From: Hemileia vastatrix
Lineage: Eukaryota; Basidiomycota; Pucciniomycetes; Pucciniales; Zaghouaniaceae
Direction: 5' to 3'
Length of the DNA stretch: 64,000 bases
Assembly (NCBI GenBank): GCA_030280995.1
Contig: JASXTE010000001.1
Location: 16,122,606 to 16,186,605, forward strand
Shown here: positions 46,840 through 55,830 of the stretch, in pieces
Layout of the letters: each line of letters starts with the position of its first letter
How positions within the stretch are numbered: position 1 is the stretch's first letter
Made by a program: the position numbers and the translations under genes
Notes under the pieces: model-generated
What the model saw: the letters and a program-made list of their open reading frames with translations, nothing else
Databases searched by the model: none
What the model was told of the DNA's origin: nothing

Positions 46840-47927
46840 TGGTAAGGTAAACTCTTACAGTCGCCTTGCTGTAAGCAGAATCTGGAGGAGATATGTGGAT
46901 TTAGTTGAAAACCCCGTCCTTCCAATATAAATAACAAAATGGGAATTCTAAATCACTAAGCTAACCAGTCTACTTGGATCTGATTGATAAAAATAATGAA
47001 ACTCTAAAATATTTAACGTTTTTTGAGATTTAAATAAAAGTGGCTGCTGAGAAAAGAAATACTGATAACAACAATTAAGGTGTACCAGTGAAAGATCTGT
47101 AAAGATTGACTTTTATGTTTTTATAATAATTTGAGTTTTTATGAGACAGCAATAATCAAGTCCCAGTGATGAAGACCTTTCTAAAGATACCCAGTATGAA
47201 GTGTGATTTAAATTGTTGAGTAGTATTTCTAAAATGTTATATATAAAATATAAAGTTATAAGGGTATTACAAATTTATTTAATTTGTTGAGTAATAAAAC
47301 ATGAGACCGTGGTGGTTAAAGATTAAGCTGTATGTTGTCTCCCCCCCCCTCAATTTCGAGTTTGAGAGGCTCTTAAGTATTCCTAGTCACGTGCCTAAGT
47401 TTTCCCCTCCAGAGCTCACCCAGAGTCAATCCGGAGCCTGTACGGAGTCCGTCCGGACTTCCGGACTCAATTAGAACCTTTAAAACTATAATAAAAAATC
47501 TAGAAAAATTACACATGATAGAGCCACTTCCCCTTTACATTTCAAACTAATTTTCGTAGTCTGCGCAGCTCTAATCACCCCGTGAAAATTCATCAAAGTT
47601 AAGTAATTTCTGAAAATGTAAATATTTCTATAAATCTTTAAAATTCATTTAAAAATATAAGAAAAATAGTAAAAATTCTGGAAAAATTTCCCAAGGTTCT
47701 TGAGTGACTCGACTTGATACTTATAAGCTTTTCAGACCATAAAAATAAGTTTTCTCCATAAAATAAATTGTTTTCGTGTAGGCATTTGCTTTTAACCAAA
47801 TTTCTTTATATTTAAAACTCAAATAAATTAAATAAAACCCTTTTATAAAAAAAATAACGCCAATCTTGCACGCCCTAATAACTCCATTTACGTACTTAGG
47901 TGCCATACTAAACTTTAGGCTACCACA
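46840..47927 (-). repeat. 3' LTR of element C
   Basis: 1088 bp. On the element strand it starts TGTGGTAGCC directly after the polypurine tract and ends CTTACCA. It matches 58597-59683 with only scattered differences, for example one C in the C run near 47341. Confidence 0.95.
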
Positions 47928-47937
47928 TCCTCCCTCC
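47928..47937 (-). other. Polypurine tract of element C
   Basis: Minus strand GGAGGGAGGA directly precedes TGTGG of the 3' LTR; this is where plus-strand DNA synthesis starts in such elements, and it fixes the LTR edge. Confidence 0.85.
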
Positions 47938-48590
47938 AATTGAGAATGTCCACATTCTTATAACTTTGCATAAGTGGTTGAGCAATTCCAAAAGAATTAT
48001 CTTTTCTAATAAAATAATTTGATAAATTTGTTTTAGCTGGTCTTCTTTTAATTCTTTATAATAAAAACTTTGTTTCTTCTTCTCTGGCTTGATATAACAT
48101 AAAATAAAATAATATAAATCTTGTGATGATTCCACTACTGAGAGCAAGGTTTGAATCCCTTCAGACTCCCATATACCAGTCTTACTTTTTGTCACAGCAT
48201 TGAGAGAGTGGATCTTCCTATGAGCCGAATACTCCTGATTCCAACCTCATAGGGCCCCCCACTGAGCCGAATTCTATGATTCCAATCTCGCCATAAGGTC
48301 CTCCAAGCTTCACACCAAAAATGGCCTAACAATGAGGCACTAAAAAAAATCATTCCCTAAAATCCAACTACCATCCTAACTTCTGATTCCTTTATCACAA
48401 TTTTCAAACTTTGCTATACAGCAAACCCATAAAACACTTTTTCCAGGCTTCCAATAATAATATTAACTTTAGACCATGTTAAAGCGCCACAAATTTCACC
48501 TAATTAACCATTATGCTTTCCTTAGCATCATCACCACCTAAAATTTTAACCTCCTAAAGCTTATCAGCACCCAATTCCAGAAATAATTGA
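47938..48590. other. Element C 3' region, no gene
   Basis: A short frame at 48195-47920 runs into the LTR and has no domain. A near-repeat GAGCCGAAT(A/T)CT...GATTCCAA(C/T)CTC occurs twice around 48222-48290. Confidence 0.5.
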
Positions 48591-48591
48591 A

Positions 48592-49325
48592 TAACCAGTT
48601 TAGAGTCTTAGTGGACAGTGATAAATTAAAAGATTGAATTGAGTTATCCAAACAAGATTGACATTCCAGTTTAAAGTCTTGGTGGACCAAACATATAATC
48701 GATTGCCAGTTTATGGTCTTGGTGGACAAAACATTTGATCGACAAGTAATCCAGTATAAGGCCATAGTGGACCAATGAATGTTGAATTATCCTGCAGATA
48801 TTAATTTTCCAGTTTAAAGTCATAGTGGACTAAAACAATGAATGAACTACCAGTTTAAAGTCATGGTGGACCAAACATTTTTTTGATAAGAAATCCAGTT
48901 TAAGGTCATGGTGGACCCAAAAGCTTGATAATAGTCCAGTTTAGGGTCTTGGTGGACCTAAAATTTGATAACACTCCAGTTTAAGGTCTTGGTAGACCTA
49001 ACATTTGATTGATAAATAAAATAAAAAAAAATCTGTCTCCAAAAATATCCATAAAATCTTGAATCATCCTTGAAATTCAGTTTAAAGTCTTGAAGGACTA
49101 ACAGCTCCAATATAAAATCTTTAATGACAGTCTTGAGAATTAGCCAGTTTAAAGTCTTGGAGGACTAACAGCTCCAAAATTTGTATAAAATTCTTAAGGA
49201 AAGTCTTGAACAGTAGCCAGTTTAAAGTCTTGGAGGACTAACAGCTCCAAAATACGCATAAAAAAACCTTAAAGAACCTCTTGAACAGTTGCCAGTTTAA
49301 AGTCTTGAAGGACTAACAGCTGTCT
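48592..49325. repeat. Thirteen copies of a ~22-bp hairpin motif
   Basis: Units of form CCAGTTTAA-stem-TTGGTG-stem start near 48596, 48665, 48705, 48750, 48808, 48849, 48894, 48933, 48974, 49078, 49143, 49217 and 49291, with uneven spacing. Stem halves are AGTC/GACT or GGTC/GACC in most, changing together. The last four share longer flanks (GGACTAACAGCT). Confidence 0.85.
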
Positions 49326-49539
49326 TGAAGTAAAATCCCATAGGTATTGAGTTCCCCTAGACCCTGTTTCCTGTCTAAACTAAATGAATAAAACTAAAAA
49401 AGAATGAAAACTAAAAAAAATAAAACTGAGAAATATAATAATTTTGATTTAACTAATTAATTTTTTTTATTTTATTATTTTATTTTATTTTATTTTTTTT
49501 ATAATTATTTTATTTTTATTTTATTTTATTTTATTTTAT

Positions 49540-50432
49540 TTTTATTTTTATTTTTATTTTTATTTTTATTTTTATTTTTATTTTTATTTTTATTTTTATT
49601 TTTATTTTTATTTTTATTTTTATTTTTATTTTTATTTTTATTTTTATTTTTATTTTTATTTTTATTTTTATTTTTATTTTTATTTTTATTTTTATTTTTA
49701 TTTTTATTTTTATTTTTATTTTTATTTTTATTTTTATTTTTATTTTTATTTTTATTTTTATTTTTATTTTTATTTTTATTTTTATTTTTATTTTTATTTT
49801 TATTTTTATTTTTATTTTTATTTTTATTTTTATTTTTATTTTTATTTTTATTTTTATTTTTATTTTTATTTTTATTTTTATTTTTATTTTTATTTTTATT
49901 TTTATTTTTATTTTTATTTTTATTTTTATTTTTATTTTTATTTTTATTTTTATTTTTATTTTTATTTTTATTTTTATTTTTATTTTTATTTTTATTTTTA
50001 TTTTTATTTTTATTTTTATTTTTATTTTTATTTTTATTTTTATTTTTATTTTTATTTTTATTTTTATTTTTATTTTTATTTTTATTTTTATTTTTATTTT
50101 TATTTTTATTTTTATTTTTATTTTTATTTTTATTTTTATTTTTATTTTTATTTTTATTTTTATTTTTATTTTTATTTTTATTTTTATTTTTATTTTTATT
50201 TTTATTTTTATTTTTATTTTTATTTTTATTTTTATTTTTATTTTTATTTTTATTTTTATTTTTATTTTTATTTTTATTTTTATTTTTATTTTTATTTTTA
50301 TTTTTATTTTTATTTTTATTTTTATTTTTATTTTTATTTTTATTTTTATTTTTATTTTTATTTTTATTTTTATTTTTATTTTTATTTTTATTTTTATTTT
50401 TATTTTTATTTTTATTTTTATTTTTATTTTTA

Positions 50433-50460
<28 letters not shown>
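49540..50460. repeat. Perfect (ATTTTT)n hexamer array
   Basis: From 49561 to 50460 exactly 150 units with no substitution or indel are visible, with ~20 bp more at the left. Flanked by TTTTA pentamer runs. On the element transcript this is (AAAAAT)n. Confidence 0.97.
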
Positions 50461-50463
<3 letters not shown>

Positions 50464-51320
50464 TTTATTTTATTTTATTTTATTTTTTTTTATTTTTATT
50501 TTATTTTATTTTATTTTATTTTTGTTTTTAATTTAAAATAAAAGATTTTAGAAAAGATATTTTTGAAATAAAAGTTAAAATTTAATTTTTAAAGAAAGAT
50601 AAAAAAAAGTAATAATAATAAAAAAATTTTAAAAGTAAAATTTTAAAAGATGCCCCCCCGCCATTTGATGAGCCGTACCCTCAACATCATACCCACATCC
50701 AAGTGCAACTTGATGTGGTTACACAATTTTGAGAAATTGAAAAGAAAATAAAATAAATGAAAATTTTTAAAAGATAATTTTATAATGATGATCACTGGGT
50801 GGGCTCCCTCCAATTTATAAAAATGATTAGAGACCACCAGTGAGCATCACCTTTGCAATAATTCATAATATATATTTAAAGGAAAGAAATCACAATCTAA
50901 CATAAAAAAATCAAAATCAAAAATAAATAAATATATATATATAAAACTTGAATCCGGCGTTGAGAGCGGTGTCTCTTGATTCGTTCCAGTTTATAGTCTT
51001 AGTGGACTTCCTATAATTAAAAGACAAAGCCAGGATTCAACTAGAAACAGGGAAAATTTTGGAAACGAACATTATGGGGTAATTGTGTATAGAGCAGCCA
51101 GCCCATCAATTACCCCCACACTTGCCAATATTAAATTAAGAAGGTTCCCCTGTGAACACTTCTTCCAATAAAATTTTAAAATTTTCCAACACTATCTTCA
51201 CCCATATTTTAAGAATTTTAAATTTTGAAAATTTCAAAGAAGGTTTTCTTGCATTTCGTTATGTTTCATCACAGTTTTGTCGCCCATATGCAGTGTAATG
51301 ACAGTAAAGTATTTTGATAA
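50461..51320. other. Element C 3' region between hexamer array and tandem repeats
   Basis: No gene. Holds one hairpin motif at ~50986 (CCAGTTTATAGTCTTAGTGGACT) in shortened form and the block AGAGCAGCCAGCCCATCAAT near 51091, both shared with element B. Confidence 0.6.
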
Positions 51321-51592
51321 AAAGAAGATAGTTTATCCTCGTTGCGGAGGTCAATAAAATTTGATAAATGTCATAGTTTATCCTCATTGCAGAGGGATCC
51401 ATAAAATTTCGTTGATATCATAGTTTATCCTCATTGCGGAGGAATCCATAAAATTTCGTTGATATTATAGTTTATCCTCATTGCGGAGGTATCCATAAAA
51501 TTTTGTTGATATTATAGTTTATCCTCATTGCGGAGGAATCCATAAAATTTCGTTGATATTATAGTTTATCCTCATTGCAGAGGTAGACTTCG
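51321..51592. repeat. 47-bp tandem repeats built on the CCTC/GAGG hairpin motif
   Basis: TAGTTTATCCTCATTGCGGAGG recurs with period 47 at 51374, 51421, 51468, 51515 and 51562, with a diverged first copy at ~51330. Each has the CCTC ... GAGG stem. The copy at 51562 overlaps the integrase stop codon (51559-51561). Confidence 0.92.
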
Positions 51593-52770
51593 GCACTCCT
51601 GGTGCCTCTTGGATAGAACCGTTTCACTTGATCGGCCGCTACCCTCTTCTTCAATACTACTCCATCCAACTCTTCTAGCACATATGAACCGCCGGAAACT
51701 TGCTCCTTGATTTTATACGGTCCATTCCACCTATCTGCAAACATCTTTCCCCACTGACTTTCCAAACTCCTATTATACACCAAGATCATATCTCCTGGAT
51801 TCAAAGGTTTCCTTAATTGATGTGCCAACCGCTCATCCCAATATCTGACTGATTGATTTTGGATCTTCATCATCCGCGAATATGCCTTTTCTAAATATTC
51901 TTCTTTCTTTTCTAGCTGCATCATTCTTGCACACAATAATTCATCAGTAGTTTTGACCGTGTCCCAGTCAACTACAAGATATGATTCAGCTTCTAAATAA
52001 ACTGGTAAAACTGCTTTCTGTCCAAAAATAAGTTCATAAGGTGAAAATCCGGTTGTCCTTTTGGCAGTGATTCGATCAGCAAATAAAACTAAAGGTAAAT
52101 AGTGCCTCCACTTCTCGGCACTTGTCCCACACATTTCAACTAAAGCATCCTTAATAACTTGATGCCCTCTTTCAATCATGCCTTCAGCTTCAGGATAATA
52201 TGGGGTTGCTACCCTAACCTTTGATCCAACTTTCAATACAGCCTCTTTAAACTCTGTCCCAAATTCAGGACCTCCATCTACCGTCACCAACTTCATCACC
52301 CCATACCTATATACCCAGTTATTCAACAAAAACTCTGCCACATTTTTGGCAGTTAAATTAATAAGAGGCGCTGCCTCTACCCAACCAGATAAATCATCTC
52401 TGGCCACAATTAAATATTTATACCGTCCCTCTTTTATATGAACGGCATCTAAACTAACTCTCCTAAAAAGCGTATATTCACCGGTTGCGTGTCCAGGTTC
52501 TTTTAACCTTAAATAACTTCGTCTTTGACATTCTTCGCATGACTGAACCCACTGTTTAACAGCCATCTTCATGCCAGGCCACCAAAATCGATCAGAAATT
52601 CTTCTAAACGTTTCTCCAACGCCTCTATGCCCGAGATCTTCATGCAGTGATTTCAAAACTAATTCTTGCCCCTTCTGTTGAGTTATAACTACTTGAGGAT
52701 TTGGATACCTTCTCCTCATTAAACGTCGACCAGATAGGTAAAACGTAGATGACTTCCTCTTGATAGCCAC
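51559..52770 (-). CDS. Element C integrase (end of Pol)
   Basis: Catalyses insertion of the cDNA. 403 codons from the first Met, in the same frame as RT/RNase H upstream and separated from it only by the TAA at 52792-52794. The zinc region has L-H-E-D-L-G-H and C-E-E-C-Q (HHCC). The D-D-E core shows D in S-L-D-A-V-H-I, D in V-T-V-D-G-G-P-E and E in E-A-E-G-M-I-E-R-G-H. The C-terminal fold contains W-N-G-P-Y-K-I and G-G-S-Y-V-L-E-E-L-D-G. There is no chromodomain. The last residues, L-C-N-E-D-K-L, are encoded by a copy of the hairpin repeat. In life it would be released from the Pol polyprotein, so the Met at 52770 is not a true start. Confidence 0.9.
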   Translation of the reverse strand: MAIKRKSSTFYLSGRRLMRRRYPNPQVVITQQKGQELVLKSLHEDLGHRGVGETFRRISDRFWWPGMKMAVKQWVQSCEECQRRSYLRLKEPGHATGEYTLFRRVSLDAVHIKEGRYKYLIVARDDLSGWVEAAPLINLTAKNVAEFLLNNWVYRYGVMKLVTVDGGPEFGTEFKEAVLKVGSKVRVATPYYPEAEGMIERGHQVIKDALVEMCGTSAEKWRHYLPLVLFADRITAKRTTGFSPYELIFGQKAVLPVYLEAESYLVVDWDTVKTTDELLCARMMQLEKKEEYLEKAYSRMMKIQNQSVRYWDERLAHQLRKPLNPGDMILVYNRSLESQWGKMFADRWNGPYKIKEQVSGGSYVLEELDGVVLKKRVAADQVKRFYPRGTRSAEVYLCNEDKL

Positions 52771-52791
52771 CCATTCATTGTCTTCACAATC

Positions 52792-55700
52792 TTATGGCCT
52801 CTCTAAAGTCAACAAATATTTGACTAACAAAAAATAAAAACCAGTCTGACCCCAGACTTCATCTTGAAAATTGATTAATATAAAATCAATAGGGACTTCT
52901 CTATCACCAATATCACCTGCACATGAATGAGCCAATAATCGTTGACCCCTAAATAAATCTTTAATCGAACTATGTCGACGTTTTTCTTCTGAACCTTTGG
53001 ATCCTTCGTAAACCGTATTTGAAAATACCTCTTTCTCTTTATCAACCTTTTTATTTAAATTCTCTAATTCTCCAACATATACACCATTCCTTAACTTACT
53101 ACTATCCCACACTACCAATCCATCTTCCTCTACATACACCACATCTTCTTCTACCTCCTTTCTACCGAATTTATCTACACCTTTTCCAACACCTTTATTA
53201 ACATAAAAACTATTTCCCAGTTTATCCTCTTGGTGGAGGTCATCATCACCATAATCTAAACACAATTGTCCTGCCAGTTTAACCTCATGGGGGAGGTATG
53301 GAAAGTCTTCAGCTCCTTTAGTGCTGGATTTGATAATAGGTATATCTTCACCGAACTCTTCTGAGTCTGAATCTTCTTCAGTGGGTGGTCTCCTTGATAA
53401 ACCATCTGGCATAGTAAAAGTTTTGCCAGGCTTATGAACTAAATCAAACAAAAAATGTTGAATAAAAGCTACCCATCTCGTCATGGGTGCATTTGGTAAG
53501 CTTGGGGAATTAATCATCTGGATTAACAATTTCGCATCCACTTGCAACTCAAAATGTTGCCCCCACAAAATATGCTGAAGTTTCTTCAGTATTTTCGCCA
53601 TACCACATAATTCCAATTTTGGTTGAGAATATCTTGATTCGACCTCAGTAAATACTACAGATTCATACCTAACTGGCCTGATGTAACCAGCTTTATCCAT
53701 CTGAGACAAAACCGCCCCAGCTGCAACCTGACTTGAATCAACTGCTAAATAAATTCTGCCAGCTTCTTTTCCATAATCCAACTTGTGCAGGACTAAATCC
53801 TTCCCCACAACCTCCTTCAACTTCACAAACGCCTTCTCACACTCTTCATCCCACTCCCAGTCTGCATCATTTCTTGTTAACCGTCTCAATGGAGCTGCCA
53901 ATGAAGAAAAGTCCTTGATAAACATTCTAACATATACGCAAACGCCTAAAAACCCTCTAACTTCGGACGTATTCTTGGGTCTTGGCCAGGACTGAATTTT
54001 GTTAACTTTCTTCTTGGACATAATCCTACCCTCTCTACATACCACATGGCCTAATATTTCTAAGGCTGGAACACAACATGAAAATTTTGAACCTGAAATA
54101 GTTAAACCAGCCTCTTCAATTCGAAACAAGATTCTTTCTAATGTAATTGCAAACTCCCAAATTAATTTACGTATCCCGGGATTCTCTTCCAACACCTGGT
54201 TATCATAGTCGGTTGTTGGTCCCTTGATTCCTCCATCATCTATAAAGATTCCAGCATATTGTGGAATTTCGTCTTGAAGGATCCAAGCCATCTGAGCTTG
54301 ATAAACTGCAACTGAATTTGTTGCTCCTTGAGGTAATCTTGTTAACTGTAAACGTCCTAGTGGTGTATCGAATGTAGTGAGAGGCCTTGAGTCCAGATGT
54401 AACTCTCTCTCATCATATCCAACCATAATATCTCCCAAACCATAACACACTCTCCCTGAAAACGCTTCAACAAACTCCTCAGCACTAGGCGGTATCCCAG
54501 CATCCTTTATTGTAACCCTATTTAATTCCCTAAGATCATGAACAGCTCTAAGCTTGCCATTCGGTTTCTTTATACAAAATACTGGACTAGAATAACTTGA
54601 TGTTGATTGCTCATACAGTCCAGTGCGTATCCATTCTCTGACAACTTCAATATAGGCTTCTTTTAATGCAGCCAGAATAGGAATCGGTTTCTGCTGCCAC
54701 GGTTCATGACATACCACAGGAATCTTGTAAGGCTCCCCATAGGAATGCTTCAACACACCCCTCTCCTCTTCTACAAAAGCAATGGCCTTCTCTCGCTTGA
54801 CCATCACATCCAACAACAACTTCTTCTCTTCTCCAGACAACCAACCATCAGGTCCAAAATTAACAACACCCAGTCTCTCAAAAGTGATTCTTGATGTCTC
54901 AGAAAATTCAGGCGGATTCTTTACCAAGGGACTTTTATAAGGATCTCTTGATAACCTTGGTCTTCTCAAGGGTGGATTTAATTCGGCAGGTAGCGGTTCA
55001 TTAATAGGCCAAACTTTATTTGCTACTTTCTTATATTTGGCTGCGTCCACATCTAAATAAACTTGAGGTAAAACATTTACTTTTGTTTCTCCATTAAAAA
55101 TTTCATAAAATGAATCTTCTTCATCGTCAGAATCGGAATAAGAAAAGTTAGAAAAATATTTTATTTCATTTTTAAATTTTACCCTTTTTTCCTTTCCCTC
55201 ATCTAATTTATAAATATATTTTCCAACACCTTTTCTTCCCTTATCCAACAGTAAATCGCCCGTAAAGAAAGTTGGCAGTTTAACCTCTTGCTGGAGAACC
55301 GGAATTGAATTTTCACAAAAATTATTTTTTTGTGTTTTAATTATACTGAGATTTTTTATTGGATTTTGATAAGATTTTTGCAGTTTACCCTCTTGCTGGA
55401 GGTCCATAATAGAAGGAGATACTTGCAGTTTAAACTCTTGCTGGAGGTCCGGAATAACCTTTTCACATAAATTATTTTTTTGTGTTTTAATTATACTGAG
55501 ATTTTTAATCGGGTTTTGATAAGATTTTCGCAGTTTACCCTCTTGCTGGAGGTCATAAAACATACCCTTCCAATTTTTATCCAACCTAATTTGGCCCATT
55601 TTGCCATTTTCACCATTTTTAAATTTAATAGAAAAACAGGGTAAATCCAATAAACATATAGAAAAGTCCATAACGTATTTGCACTCCAAAGTAATATTAA

Positions 55701-55830
55701 CAGAAAATAATTGAGAATCCACTTGAACTATCTCCAAGTGAGCTGACCTATTGCAATCCGGGATCTCATCCTGAGGAGAGATTACAACATTATAGTGATC
55801 AGCCCCAGCTACCCCAAAAAATGAGGGCAT
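52792..55830 (-). CDS. Element C reverse transcriptase and RNase H (Pol)
   Basis: Copies the RNA into DNA. The open frame of 1012 codons begins 5' of the slippery site; translation is expected by -1 shift from gag at 55815-55821, so the Met at 55830 is probably not used. The first ~270 residues are a linker with several D-L-Q-Q-E-x-K-L units, each encoded by a hairpin repeat. RT spans ~residues 385-640: K-K-P-N-G-K-L-R-A-V-H-D-L-R-E-L-N, G-L-G-D-I-M-V-G-Y, L-P-Q-G-A-T-N-S and catalytic F-I-D-D-G-G instead of Y-x-D-D. RNase H has L-A-V-D-S-S, a Glu in S-R-Y-S-Q-P-K-L-E-L and V-D-A-K-L-L. It ends in E-R-P then TAA; relative B has Tyr there, so this stop is a recent lesion that would cost the element its integrase. 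Confidence 0.92.
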   Translation of the reverse strand: MPSFFGVAGADHYNVVISPQDEIPDCNRSAHLEIVQVDSQLFSVNITLECKYVMDFSICLLDLPCFSIKFKNGENGKMGQIRLDKNWKGMFYDLQQEGKLRKSYQNPIKNLSIIKTQKNNLCEKVIPDLQQEFKLQVSPSIMDLQQEGKLQKSYQNPIKNLSIIKTQKNNFCENSIPVLQQEVKLPTFFTGDLLLDKGRKGVGKYIYKLDEGKEKRVKFKNEIKYFSNFSYSDSDDEEDSFYEIFNGETKVNVLPQVYLDVDAAKYKKVANKVWPINEPLPAELNPPLRRPRLSRDPYKSPLVKNPPEFSETSRITFERLGVVNFGPDGWLSGEEKKLLLDVMVKREKAIAFVEEERGVLKHSYGEPYKIPVVCHEPWQQKPIPILAALKEAYIEVVREWIRTGLYEQSTSSYSSPVFCIKKPNGKLRAVHDLRELNRVTIKDAGIPPSAEEFVEAFSGRVCYGLGDIMVGYDERELHLDSRPLTTFDTPLGRLQLTRLPQGATNSVAVYQAQMAWILQDEIPQYAGIFIDDGGIKGPTTDYDNQVLEENPGIRKLIWEFAITLERILFRIEEAGLTISGSKFSCCVPALEILGHVVCREGRIMSKKKVNKIQSWPRPKNTSEVRGFLGVCVYVRMFIKDFSSLAAPLRRLTRNDADWEWDEECEKAFVKLKEVVGKDLVLHKLDYGKEAGRIYLAVDSSQVAAGAVLSQMDKAGYIRPVRYESVVFTEVESRYSQPKLELCGMAKILKKLQHILWGQHFELQVDAKLLIQMINSPSLPNAPMTRWVAFIQHFLFDLVHKPGKTFTMPDGLSRRPPTEEDSDSEEFGEDIPIIKSSTKGAEDFPYLPHEVKLAGQLCLDYGDDDLHQEDKLGNSFYVNKGVGKGVDKFGRKEVEEDVVYVEEDGLVVWDSSKLRNGVYVGELENLNKKVDKEKEVFSNTVYEGSKGSEEKRRHSSIKDLFRGQRLLAHSCAGDIGDREVPIDFILINFQDEVWGQTGFYFLLVKYLLTLERP

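Noticed and set aside
48592..49325. Short repeats separated by 20-70 bp look like a CRISPR array
   Set aside because: Spacing and sequence vary, the motif also lies in coding sequence, and the context is a eukaryotic retrotransposon.
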